Positions 6,463-14,003 of a DNA stretch of 41,228 nt are shown here, piece after piece. The stretch's first letter is position 1. Each line of letters starts with the position of its first letter. The translations under genes and the position numbers were made by a program. Source of the DNA: a virus. Below the pieces are notes generated by a model, which searched no databases, was not told the origin of the DNA, and saw nothing but the letters and a program-made list of their open reading frames with translations. The stretch spans positions 1 to 41,228 of the IMG/VR virus record IMGVR_UViG_3300030329_004030; one strand, given 5' to 3'.

Positions 6463-8136
6463 ATGGGACCTGAGTTGCAATTCTCGGATGAGCTACACGC
6501 TCAAAAATATCGGGCAGACGGGGAGAGCTTTGAAGCCTCCATGAATCGCATTGCGAATGCTCTGAAGGATTCTCCTGAGCACTTTAAGAACTTCCAGGAC
6601 ATCCTACAGAACCAAAGGTTTCTTCCAGGTGGTCGAGTTCAAGGCTCGATGGGCGCAACGAGAATTGTCTCACCGATCAACTGCTTCATGAGTGGTGACA
6701 TCACGGATTCTTTTGTCCATGACTCTGGCTCGATCATGCAACGCGCCACTGAAGCCGCTGCGACGATGCGCCTGGGTGGTGGGATCGGGACCAACTTCTC
6801 CACCTTGCGACCCAAAGGTGCTCACATACGAAAACTTAATTCCGCATCCAGTGGATCGGTTTCGTTTATGCACATCTTCAACTCAATTGGACTTGCCATC
6901 GCAAGTAGTGGTCATCGGCGTGGGGCTCAGATGGGTGTGCTGCGAGTTGATCATCCAGATATTGAGCAGTTTATCCATGCGAAAAACAACTCAACTGACT
7001 TGACGGGATTTAACATTTCGATCCTTGTCACCAATGAGTTCATGGATGCAGTCATGGACGGTAAGAGTTTCGATCTGAGATTTGAGGGTGAGGTGTATAA
7101 AACGATTGACGCAGCAACCCTCTGGGAGTCAATCATGCGGTCCACCTATGACTACGCTGAGCCAGGGGTGCTCTTCATTGACACAATCAATGACAACAAC
7201 AATCTATCCTATGTCGAGGAGATCACGGGGACAAACCCTTGCGGTGAGATTCCGCTTCCAGCTTACGGCGCTTGCCTTTTAGGGTCATTCAACCTAGTAA
7301 AGTATGTTCGCAAAGCGCATTTCGACTACGAGTTGCTGGAGCAGGACATTCCAGAATGTGTGCGCGCTCTGGACAATGTGATTGATCGAGCATCAGTTTG
7401 GCCCCTCCCAGAGCAAGAGCAGGAAATGAAGGCGAAACGCCGGATCGGGATTGGGCCTACCGGACTCGCGAATGCAGGGGAAGCCCTTGGTTTCGCGTAT
7501 GGCTCTCCGGGATTTGTGAGCTTTACTCAGCGGGTGATGTCTGTCTTGCAGGAGGGGGTGTACAGGGCATCGATGCTTCTTGCGAAAGAAAAGGGAGCGT
7601 TCCCGTTGTACGACCGTGATAAATTTCAAAAGTCCAAATATGTCCAGAGTCTTTCCCGAGAGGTTCAAGATGGCATAAAGAAGTATGGCATCCGCAACTC
7701 ACACCTCCTAGCAATCGCACCCACGGGTACTATCAGTCTGTGCGCGGACAATGTGAGTTCGGGCATTGAACCTGTATTTGCTCATGAATTTGATCGAACG
7801 GTCTTCATGGCTGATGGGCAACGTACTGAAAGTGTTCAAGACTACGGAGTGCGTGAGTTCGGCGTGCGAGGTAAGACTGTGGAGGATCTCACACCGCAGG
7901 AGCACCTTGATGTCTTGGCGGCTTGTGCGCCTTATGTTGATCAATCCATCTCTAAGACGATAAATGTTCCACAAGAAATTCCTTGGGAGGATTTCAAAAA
8001 CATCTACATGGATGCGTACCTTAGAGGCTGCAAGGGAGTGACAACATATCGAACCGGGGGAAAACGAGACGCGATCTTAACCGCTCAAGATTCGTGCTAC
8101 ATCGACCCGGAAACTGGGAGGAGGGAGTGTGGATAA
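6463..8136 (+). CDS. nrdJ: Class II (adenosylcobalamin-dependent) ribonucleotide reductase
   Basis: 557 residues, the compact class II form without an ATP cone. It begins directly after the polymerase stop. Active-site residues are present: C74 (I-N-C-F-M-S-G-D), C260 and E262 (N-P-C-G-E) and C271 (Y-G-A-C-L-L-G). The phosphate-binding loop is A-P-T-G-T-I-S. The C-terminus carries C545 and C556, suited to reducing the active-site disulfide. It reduces ribonucleotides to deoxyribonucleotides for phage DNA synthesis using a cobalamin-generated radical, so it depends on host or environmental B12 rather than oxygen. No thioredoxin or thymidylate synthase gene is seen nearby. Genes of this class are known from marine podoviruses. 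Confidence 0.92.
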   Translation: MGPELQFSDELHAQKYRADGESFEASMNRIANALKDSPEHFKNFQDILQNQRFLPGGRVQGSMGATRIVSPINCFMSGDITDSFVHDSGSIMQRATEAAATMRLGGGIGTNFSTLRPKGAHIRKLNSASSGSVSFMHIFNSIGLAIASSGHRRGAQMGVLRVDHPDIEQFIHAKNNSTDLTGFNISILVTNEFMDAVMDGKSFDLRFEGEVYKTIDAATLWESIMRSTYDYAEPGVLFIDTINDNNNLSYVEEITGTNPCGEIPLPAYGACLLGSFNLVKYVRKAHFDYELLEQDIPECVRALDNVIDRASVWPLPEQEQEMKAKRRIGIGPTGLANAGEALGFAYGSPGFVSFTQRVMSVLQEGVYRASMLLAKEKGAFPLYDRDKFQKSKYVQSLSREVQDGIKKYGIRNSHLLAIAPTGTISLCADNVSSGIEPVFAHEFDRTVFMADGQRTESVQDYGVREFGVRGKTVEDLTPQEHLDVLAACAPYVDQSISKTINVPQEIPWEDFKNIYMDAYLRGCKGVTTYRTGGKRDAILTAQDSCYIDPETGRRECG

Positions 8137-8878
8137 GTGTTTACTGCTCGATGGGGATGTGCTGGCCTATAAGTTTGCGTTTGCGGCCGAGGTCCCAATC
8201 GAATGGGAAGATGGTCTTTGGACTTACCATGCTGATGCCCGAGAGTCGATTGCGGTACTCGATGAATTTATTGATGACTTGAAGGATCGATTTAAGACTG
8301 TCCGATACCGCACATTTCTTTCGAGTGGGGTGAGCTTCCGAAAAAAGGTGTGGGAGGGGTACAAGGCAAACCGTTCAGGGAAGCGGAAGCCTCTACTCCT
8401 CTCGCGCCTCCGAGAGCACCTCATGAGATATCACAACGTTGAGATGCAACTACACATTGAAGCCGATGATCTCATGGGCATTGCGGGCAACCGAAAAAAG
8501 GACATGGTGATCTGCACAATCGACAAAGATCTACAGACCATCCCAGGGAGTCACTACAACTGGGACACTCAGGTCTCTTTTAAAGTGACCCCCAAACAAG
8601 CCTGGATGAAATTCTATGAGCAGACGCTCAGTGGTGATGCTGTCGATGGGTACCCCGGGTGTCCTGGCATTGGCCCCAAACGCGGGGGCAAGATTGTCCA
8701 AGAGGCTTATGAGGGATCGAGAAAGCCACATCAGAGTGTTTGGCAAGCAATTGTGGGAGCCTATGAGAAAGCGGGGAAGACTGAAGAAGACGCTCTGGCA
8801 CAAGCCCGGTGCGCGTACATTTTAAGGACACAGAAAGATTTGAAGGATGGGGAGGCGAGATTATGGACACCACGATGA
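8129..8878 (+). CDS. 5'-3' exonuclease, T7 gp6-like (FEN family)
   Basis: 249 residues starting at GTG 8129, just after GGGAGGAGGGAG and overlapping the reductase stop by 8 bp. FEN-type metal-binding acidic residues are visible: L-L-D-G-D near the N-terminus, I-E-A-D-D-L-M-G, and C-T-I-D-K-D-L. The helix-hairpin-helix region is G-Y-P-G-C-P-G-I-G-P-K-R-G-G-K. It degrades host DNA to nucleotides and removes RNA primers. It is slightly shorter than T7 gp6 (300). The 3' end overlaps the next gene by 16 bp. Confidence 0.92.
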   Translation: MDKCLLLDGDVLAYKFAFAAEVPIEWEDGLWTYHADARESIAVLDEFIDDLKDRFKTVRYRTFLSSGVSFRKKVWEGYKANRSGKRKPLLLSRLREHLMRYHNVEMQLHIEADDLMGIAGNRKKDMVICTIDKDLQTIPGSHYNWDTQVSFKVTPKQAWMKFYEQTLSGDAVDGYPGCPGIGPKRGGKIVQEAYEGSRKPHQSVWQAIVGAYEKAGKTEEDALAQARCAYILRTQKDLKDGEARLWTPR

Positions 8879-9270
8879 CGATCCAAAATGATCTCAGTGA
8901 TCTACATAATGCGAAATGTATGAGATGTGGTTGGGCGCGAAGGGACCATAAAGATCGTTATTGTCCGAGAAATGTTTTTGATGGACGTATTCTGCACTCT
9001 CTCGTTGATACATTCATTGCATATTCTGGACCACCAGAATCACCAATTGAAGAACTCGATGAATTCTCCCGTCCCGCGCATTATGTGGCGGGGAGGAAGT
9101 ACGAGACCTGGGACATAATCATCGATTGGGATCTCGATTACTTGTGCGGCAACGTAATCAAATACATCTCAAGATGTGGACGCAAAGGGGATAAGAAAAG
9201 TGATCTGTTGAAGGCAAAGAAGTACATTGAGAAAGCACTTGAAGGGTTAGATAATGAGGTCACCGATTGA
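8863..9270 (+). CDS. DUF3310 (SaV-like / T7 gp1.7-related) protein
   Basis: 135 residues. The C-terminal half is a typical DUF3310 domain: R-P-A-H-Y, G-R-K-Y-E-T-W-D-I-I, C-G-N-V-I-K-Y-I-S-R and K-A-K-K-Y-I-E-K-A-L. In T7 the related gp1.7 is a nucleotide kinase, so a role in nucleotide metabolism next to the reductase is plausible. The N-terminal third has its own cysteine cluster (C-M-R-C-G-W, then Y-C-P) that looks like a small zinc finger. I start it at ATG 8863 after GGGGAGG. Nucleotide kinase activity is inferred only from the family. Confidence 0.8.
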   Translation: MDTTMTIQNDLSDLHNAKCMRCGWARRDHKDRYCPRNVFDGRILHSLVDTFIAYSGPPESPIEELDEFSRPAHYVAGRKYETWDIIIDWDLDYLCGNVIKYISRCGRKGDKKSDLLKAKKYIEKALEGLDNEVTD

Positions 9271-9358
9271 GGATCATTTATTGGAAGTCTTAATTATAGC
9301 ACTGCTTGTCCTTACCATCATTTCTATCGTTTTTGGAATCAAAGGAAGCTCATTGTGA
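9254..9358 (+). CDS. 34-aa single-span membrane peptide
   Basis: Short frame beginning ATG 9254 inside the end of the DUF3310 gene and ending TGA 9356-9358, overlapping the next start (GTGA). After a charged start (M-R-S-P-I-E-D-H) it is one hydrophobic segment (L-E-V-L-I-I-A-L-L-V-L-T-I-I-S-I-V-F-G) followed by I-K-G-S-S-L. Both overlaps are of the type used elsewhere in this operon, which supports translation. It could be an early membrane-active or regulatory peptide, or an additional holin. No homology claim is made. Confidence 0.6.
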   Translation: MRSPIEDHLLEVLIIALLVLTIISIVFGIKGSSL

Positions 9359-9654
9359 CCACCAGGGGCCGATGCCACCAAATCTTTCGGTGGCTATTGC
9401 GGACCTTCCCACCACCTACCACCACTCGATTGAGGATTGTTGCAGTCCTCCCAAAAGACTACGAAGATTGCTTAGGTGCGTGCATCTGGAATGATGCCGA
9501 TGAGCCCATGATTTGGCTGAAAGACACCAGTCGAAGCGAGACCATCTCAACTCTTATCCATGAGTACGCCCATGTGCTCACTGGTCTTGATCACGAAGAT
9601 GAGTTTTATCTGATGCTTGGGAAGGTCGAACGCGCCTACTGGGACTCGTTCTAG
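9355..9654 (+). CDS. Small HExxH metallopeptidase-like protein
   Basis: 99 residues from GTG 9355. A zincin signature lies in the C-terminal half: L-I-H-E-Y-A-H-V-L, followed by G-L-D-H-E-D-E-F, which could supply the third ligand. The N-terminal part is basic (T-T-R-G-R-C-H-Q-I-F-R-W) and has the strand pattern L-R-I-V-A-V-L-P. Small stand-alone HExxH proteins of this kind occur in phages, usually without known function. It is the last gene before the phage-type promoter at 9656, so it ends the DNA-metabolism operon. Protease activity is inferred from the motif only. Confidence 0.72.
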   Translation: MTTRGRCHQIFRWLLRTFPPPTTTRLRIVAVLPKDYEDCLGACIWNDADEPMIWLKDTSRSETISTLIHEYAHVLTGLDHEDEFYLMLGKVERAYWDSF

Positions 9655-9655
9655 T

Positions 9656-9671
9656 CCACTATAGGAGAAAA
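9656..9671 (+). promoter_or_regulatory. Candidate phage RNA polymerase promoter
   Basis: The motif CCACTATAGGAGAAAA carries the T7-class core CACTATA directly before GG, giving a predicted start at 9664. It lies in the gap between DNA metabolism and the virion genes, where T7-like phages place a class III promoter. A 15/16 match occurs at 39188-39203. Upstream bases differ from T7, as expected for a different specificity loop. Confidence 0.6.
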
Positions 9672-9685
9672 ATGGGAGAAATTTG

Positions 9686-9880
9686 ATGGCTGTTGAGATC
9701 TATTCACTCCCCTACACCTCCGAAGAGCTAATCGAACACTTGGATGAGAAGTACCCCAACCGTTCGATTCAACCAAGTATGACACTTGAGCAAGCTCATC
9801 GAGAGGCAGGAAATCGGGAAGTAGTTGATTACTTAATCACGTTACGTGATTCAAAAGATGAAGACTTGTTGGAGACATAA
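9686..9880 (+). CDS. Conserved small phage protein upstream of the portal
   Basis: 64 residues starting at ATG 9686 after TGGGAGAAATTTG. The sequence (V-E-I-Y-S-L-P-Y-T-S-E-E-L-I-E, then A-H-R-E-A-G-N-R-E-V-V-D-Y-L) is of a type I recall in marine T7-like podoviruses immediately before the portal genes. Function is not known. It is the first gene after the candidate promoter, so it should be expressed with the virion genes. It ends directly at the ATG of the next small gene. Confidence 0.75.
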   Translation: MAVEIYSLPYTSEELIEHLDEKYPNRSIQPSMTLEQAHREAGNREVVDYLITLRDSKDEDLLET

Positions 9881-10060
9881 ATGTGTAGTGTTCCGAAGCA
9901 GAAAGACATCCCCCCTCTTTTGAGCCTGGGGCCACCCCCAAAATCTGCGCGGGTTAAGTTGCGGAAGAAGAAACCGACTCAGCGGAGTGGGTTGAGCATC
10001 ACCCGTGAAGGTGGCTCACTTCCCGGACTAACGATTGGATCGGATTATGCAGGAAGGTAA
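9881..10060 (+). CDS. Proline/basic-rich small protein, possibly T7 gp7.3-like
   Basis: 59 residues, starting M-C-S-V-P-K-Q-K-D-I-P-P and running into P-P-P-K-S-A-R-V-K-L-R-K-K-K-P-T, then R-S-G-L-S-I-T-R. Short proteins with M-C, a polyproline stretch and a basic R-x-G-L-x-I tail sit just before the portal in T7-like phages and are compared with the tail assembly protein gp7.3. The stop at 10058-10060 lies inside the portal gene (14-bp overlap). Virion association is inferred from position. Confidence 0.65.
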   Translation: MCSVPKQKDIPPLLSLGPPPKSARVKLRKKKPTQRSGLSITREGGSLPGLTIGSDYAGR

Positions 10061-11648
10061 GTGTGCGAAACGGTACGCAGCACTAGCGAAAAAGCGGACA
10101 TTCTACCTCGATGAAGCGGAGCATAGTGCCAAGCTCACCATCCCTTCAATGTTCCCACCCAATCGTACTGAGGAAGGTTCAACGCCACACTTCCCTCAAG
10201 ATATCCCATCACCTTGGCAAAACTTTGGTGCTTTTGCAGTGGAGTCACTGGCAGCGAAGTACCTCATCAGTTCATTTCCACCGAATCAAGCATGGTTCAG
10301 ATACGAGGTAACAGAGAAGAGTCTTGACGAAGCACGGGCGGCGGGAGCCGATGAAGAAGATGTTAAGCAGTTGCGGGCTGAAATTCAAAAAGCCTTGGCA
10401 TCAAGGGAACGAACAGTCATCAAGTTCTTTGATCGGGAGAACTTCAGAATTGCCATGGCTGAATCTTTCAGGCATTTGGTGGTGGCGGGTAATGTACTTC
10501 TTAATATTCCCGCTAACGGTGATGGTGCTAGAGTTTTTCATCTGAGTCGGTATGTGGTCAGACGCGGGCCAATGGGTCGAGTTCTCGAGCTAGTGGTGAA
10601 GGAAAGTTTCTCGTTTGATGGTCTCCCCAAACATGTTCGGGAGTTGGCCCCGTACCCGCCCGAGAGCATTGAACAACATAAAGATGAAGATGTTCCGGTC
10701 TACACTCACGCTCACCTTGATGTGGACACTAAGCAATTCCATATCTACCAAGAGGCATTTGGGCAGCCCATTCCAGGCAGTGAAGGCACTGTACCAGAGG
10801 ACAAGACTCCATGGATTCCCCTGCGATTCTACACTGTCGAAGGTGAATCCTATGGACGCTCGTTTGTGGAACTTTACCGAGGTTCGCTCAACTCACTTGA
10901 AGTGCTTCGACGCGCCATTGTAGAAGCGAGTGCGAGTGCGGCCAGAACACTCTTCATGGTCAGGCCCAACGGGTCAACAAAGATTCGGCATCTAGCCTCT
11001 GCGCCTAATGGGGGATTCGTTGGGGGCAGTGCGGATGATGTGAGTGTTCTTCGGATGGACAAGAGTGCTGATTTGAATGTTGCCATGAACGCGGCTGAAG
11101 TCCTTGTTAAAGAATTGTCCTATGCGTTTACTCTTCAGACTGCGATTCAACGCTCTGGAGAAAGGGTCACTTCGACCGAAGTGAGATTGCTGGCTCAAGA
11201 GCTTGAGAGTACCCAGGGGGCCATTTGGTCTGTGTTGGCGAAGGAAATGCAACTGCCCGTTGTGAAGCGAATTGAGTCCATTCTGGAGAGAAAGGGTGAG
11301 ATCACTTCTGTGCCTAAAGGTGTTGTGGAGCCGACAGTGGTCACTGGACTGCAAGCGATTGGACGCAATGCGGACTTGAACAAGCTGAGAGAACTCACAG
11401 CCGACTTCGGTAACGCAGCCCAGGTGATGCCTGAGATTGTTCAGTACCTGAATGCCTCAGTAGTGGCTGAGAAGATTATCCTTGGACACTCAGTGCCCTC
11501 GGATGGGTTGCTCAAGTCACCTGAAGAGGTGCAGGAAGAACAACAAGCAGCACAACAAGCCCAGATGCAACAACAACTGATGGAAGAGGCAAGTAAGGCT
11601 GCGCCTGGAGTAATCCAAGATCAAGTGCAAGGGATGCCCGAGCAATGA
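10047..11648 (+). CDS. Portal (head-tail connector) protein, T7 gp8-like
   Basis: 533 residues from ATG 10047, matching T7 gp8 (536). Portal-like features are P-S-P-W-Q-N-F-G-A near residue 50, the long charged helix with K-S-L-D-E-A-R-A-A-G, the central V-E-G-E-S-Y-G-R-S-F-V-E-L-Y-R-G segment and the glutamine-rich C-terminus (E-E-V-Q-E-E-Q-Q-A-A-Q-Q-A-Q-M-Q-Q-Q). It forms the dodecameric ring through which DNA is packaged and ejected, and to which the tail binds. A TTG at 10035 could extend it by four residues. Confidence 0.93.
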   Translation: MQEGKCAKRYAALAKKRTFYLDEAEHSAKLTIPSMFPPNRTEEGSTPHFPQDIPSPWQNFGAFAVESLAAKYLISSFPPNQAWFRYEVTEKSLDEARAAGADEEDVKQLRAEIQKALASRERTVIKFFDRENFRIAMAESFRHLVVAGNVLLNIPANGDGARVFHLSRYVVRRGPMGRVLELVVKESFSFDGLPKHVRELAPYPPESIEQHKDEDVPVYTHAHLDVDTKQFHIYQEAFGQPIPGSEGTVPEDKTPWIPLRFYTVEGESYGRSFVELYRGSLNSLEVLRRAIVEASASAARTLFMVRPNGSTKIRHLASAPNGGFVGGSADDVSVLRMDKSADLNVAMNAAEVLVKELSYAFTLQTAIQRSGERVTSTEVRLLAQELESTQGAIWSVLAKEMQLPVVKRIESILERKGEITSVPKGVVEPTVVTGLQAIGRNADLNKLRELTADFGNAAQVMPEIVQYLNASVVAEKIILGHSVPSDGLLKSPEEVQEEQQAAQQAQMQQQLMEEASKAAPGVIQDQVQGMPEQ

Positions 11649-11872
11649 AAAAGCGCAACTACAAGAAGGAATACGCGAATTACCACTCCAAACCAGAGCA
11701 GAAAAAGAATCGGGCTTCCCGTAATGCTGCCCGAGCCAAGATGGTGAAGGCTGGAGTGGCGCAAAAGGGTGATGGGAAAGATGTGGATCATCGGGATCGA
11801 AACGCTAAAAACAATCGGTTCAGCAATTTGAGGATTGTATCGAAGTCCTCTAATCGAAGCCGAAACAAGTAA
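11645..11872 (+). CDS. Small HNH endonuclease-like protein
   Basis: 75 residues, very basic, overlapping the portal stop (ATGA). The HNH-like core is G-K-D-V-D-H-R-D-R-N followed by K-N-N-R-F-S-N-L-R-I-V-S, typical of the small phage HNH proteins. The N-terminus (K-K-R-N-Y-K-K-E-Y-A-N-Y-H-S) is a basic DNA-contacting segment. Such genes commonly sit beside portal, scaffold or terminase genes in marine podoviruses. It could nick DNA during packaging or be a free-standing homing enzyme. Confidence 0.85.
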   Translation: MKKRNYKKEYANYHSKPEQKKNRASRNAARAKMVKAGVAQKGDGKDVDHRDRNAKNNRFSNLRIVSKSSNRSRNK

Positions 11873-11883
11873 GGGAGGTATTG

Positions 11884-12102
11884 ATGACTGCGCGTCGAAA
11901 GAAAGCTAAAGCAGTTGAAGAGACTGTGGAAGACGAACCCCTTGAGGCTCGTATTGCCCGCAAGGAAGCGGAGTACCGAGCCCAAAAGAAGAAGGAGGAC
12001 GGTAGAACCGGAGACCCTTTGATTCTAAAGGAAGATCCCAACATTGGTGAATTCTTCCGTGTAGATGTCAAAGAGATGATCCGACAGAGAAGAAAACTTT
12101 AG
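11884..12102 (+). CDS. Charged hypothetical protein, 72 aa
   Basis: Highly charged and helical (A-R-R-K-K-A-K-A-V-E-E-T-V-E-D, then A-R-I-A-R-K-E-A-E-Y-R-A-Q-K-K-K-E). Start ATG 11884 follows AGGGAGG. No family is recognised. Its position between portal and scaffold genes suggests an assembly role; small charged proteins here are often capsid accessory factors. This is inferred from context. Confidence 0.7.
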   Translation: MTARRKKAKAVEETVEDEPLEARIARKEAEYRAQKKKEDGRTGDPLILKEDPNIGEFFRVDVKEMIRQRRKL

Positions 12103-12112
12103 GAGAGATAAG

Positions 12113-12832
12113 ATGAGTACAGAGGGCGAAGAAGTAGCAGTGGTGAGCATTCCCATGGAAAGTGATCCAGAGGAAGCCACCGAAACAAACGAAACACAAC
12201 AGGCTCAGGGAGTTGAGCCCACAACCGAAGAACCTGTTGACAACTCAGATTCAAACGAGTCTTTGGAAATCGAAGAAGCAGCAAAGAATGTCCTGGAACA
12301 AGCTGGGATTGACATGTCTGCATTGACCGAAGAGGTCAACACCAATGGTGAACTATCGTCCGATAGCTTTGAACTGCTGGAGAAAGCAGGATTTCCAAAA
12401 GATCTTGTAAATAATTACATTGCTGGAATTCAAGCGTTGAATGCACAGTCCGAGCAGTTTATGTCGAAAACTGTGTATGAGGCTGCAGGTAGTCAAGAGC
12501 AGTACCACAACATGACGAAGTGGGCTGCGGGAAACATGACCCAACAGCAAATCGATGCTTTTAATTCAGCGATCAACTCTGGTTCAGAGGGTCAAGCGAC
12601 CTTGGCTGTAGCCGGGTTGAGAGCACAATTCAATGCTGCGAATGGCAATGAAGGAGCAACGGTACAAGGGTTGTCCGGTTCCGCGCCATCCGTAGATTTC
12701 TATGAGAACAAAGCCGCAATGGTTGAAGATCTCATGTCTAATAAATACATGGAATCACCTAGCTACCGTAGTATGATCGATCAGAAAATTGCTCGATCGA
12801 TCGAACGGCATGGAGGGTCGATTCCGACTTAG
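12113..12832 (+). CDS. Capsid assembly (scaffolding) protein, T7 gp9-like
   Basis: 239 residues, directly before the major capsid gene. The N-terminal third is strongly acidic and low complexity (P-E-E-A-T-E-T-N-E-T-Q-Q, T-T-E-E-P-V-D-N), the middle is helical, and the C-terminus is a basic helix (D-Q-K-I-A-R-S-I-E-R-H), the part that in scaffolds binds the coat protein. Size, composition and gene order match T7 gp9 (307 residues), though it is shorter. It would direct procapsid assembly and then leave. The ATG follows TAGGAGAGATAAG. Confidence 0.85.
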   Translation: MSTEGEEVAVVSIPMESDPEEATETNETQQAQGVEPTTEEPVDNSDSNESLEIEEAAKNVLEQAGIDMSALTEEVNTNGELSSDSFELLEKAGFPKDLVNNYIAGIQALNAQSEQFMSKTVYEAAGSQEQYHNMTKWAAGNMTQQQIDAFNSAINSGSEGQATLAVAGLRAQFNAANGNEGATVQGLSGSAPSVDFYENKAAMVEDLMSNKYMESPSYRSMIDQKIARSIERHGGSIPT

Positions 12833-12841
12833 GAGTAATAA

Positions 12842-13933
12842 ATGTCAGATGTGACCCTATCTCAGGTATCTGGTCAAGGCATAGGTGGTGGAGACACTAC
12901 TTGGGCCAATCGTCGAAACATATTCCTGGAACAGTTTTCAGGATTGGTGTTGGGGCATTTCAATGCCGCCAATGTAACAATGAACCGGCACACAGTGCGT
13001 AATATCTCATCGGGTAAAAGTGCCCAGTTCCCCGTCACGGGAATTGTGGACTCGTACTTTCACACACCGGGTGCGGAATTGACGTTCGATAATCCGCAGA
13101 CTGCTGCTAAGACAATTGTGATTCAGCAATTGCTTGTTGCATCTGTCTTTCAGGATATCCTTGATGATGCCATGTCTCATTTCGAGACAAAGAACGAGTA
13201 CGCGAAGCAATGCGCCGAAGCTCTCGCTGGACAGATGGATCAGAATGTTCTGACTGCGTTCTCAAAGGCGGCTCGTAGTGCGACGAACCTGTCCAGTGAT
13301 AACGCTGGTGGTGAAGGTGAAATCGTAACAGGAGCGGCGGCTGGGGACATTAACACATCAGCGGAACTAATTGATGCGCTGTTCGTCGCTGCTCGCCTGC
13401 TCGATGAGAAGAACATTCCAGATGCAGGGCGACAAGTATTTGTTGCTCCTTTGCAGTGGTACCTCCTCATCAATGATGACAATACATCGAAGATAGCAGC
13501 ACACCTTGATCGAACCATGGGTGGTGAAGGTTCCCGTTCTGGAAACATCATGCCCCGAATTGCTGGTATGGAAATCGTCAAGACCAATCACATGCCTCAA
13601 GGTCAGGGATCGTCTGGTGTAATCAATAACTCCGCTGGTGAGTTTGAGAACCTAGACGGTGACTACAGTGACGTTATTGCTTTGGTCAATGTCCCGGCTG
13701 CGGTGGGTACCGTGAAACTGTTGGATCTCAAAACAGAGTCGCAGTACGATTTGAGACGCCAAGGTGATATCTATCTAGCCAAAATGGCGGCTGGCACGGA
13801 TGTACTCAGGCCAGAGTGCTCTATCGAAGTGTCAAATGTCGGAGCATCGGGTGGTGATCTCGATACTGATATGACTTCTGGTGGTGCAGTGAATTACGTT
13901 TCGGGTGCTGACGTTTCTGTCCCGTCTCCGTAA
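12842..13933 (+). CDS. Major capsid protein, T7 gp10-like
   Basis: 363 residues. The N-terminal half lines up well with T7 gp10A: F-S-G-L-V-L-G-H-F, R-H-T-V-R-N-I-S-S-G-K-S-A-Q-F-P-V-T-G (in T7 V-R-S-I-S-S-G-K-S-A-Q-F-P-V-L-G), then D-D-A-M-S-H-F-E and E-Y-A-K-Q-C-A-E-A-L-A. The fold is HK97-type. A strong terminator follows at 13955, as after gene 10 in T7. The glycine/threonine-rich last 30 residues after V-S-N-V-G-A-S-G-G could be surface exposed. The ATG follows TTAGGAGTAATAA. Confidence 0.97.
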   Translation: MSDVTLSQVSGQGIGGGDTTWANRRNIFLEQFSGLVLGHFNAANVTMNRHTVRNISSGKSAQFPVTGIVDSYFHTPGAELTFDNPQTAAKTIVIQQLLVASVFQDILDDAMSHFETKNEYAKQCAEALAGQMDQNVLTAFSKAARSATNLSSDNAGGEGEIVTGAAAGDINTSAELIDALFVAARLLDEKNIPDAGRQVFVAPLQWYLLINDDNTSKIAAHLDRTMGGEGSRSGNIMPRIAGMEIVKTNHMPQGQGSSGVINNSAGEFENLDGDYSDVIALVNVPAAVGTVKLLDLKTESQYDLRRQGDIYLAKMAAGTDVLRPECSIEVSNVGASGGDLDTDMTSGGAVNYVSGADVSVPSP

Positions 13934-13954
13934 TCGTAACTCTTAGTAACATTA

Positions 13955-13989
13955 AAGGCCCCTTAGCTTCGGCTAGGGGGCCTTTTTTT
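13955..13989 (+). terminator. Intrinsic terminator after the capsid gene
   Basis: The hairpin AGGCCCCTTAGC, loop TTCG, GCTAGGGGGCCT is followed by seven T. Stem about 12 bp. It is placed as the T-phi terminator of T7, after the capsid gene and before the tail genes, and would reduce transcription of downstream genes relative to capsid. Confidence 0.9.
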
Positions 13990-14003
13990 GGGGCCTGTTC
14001 TAT

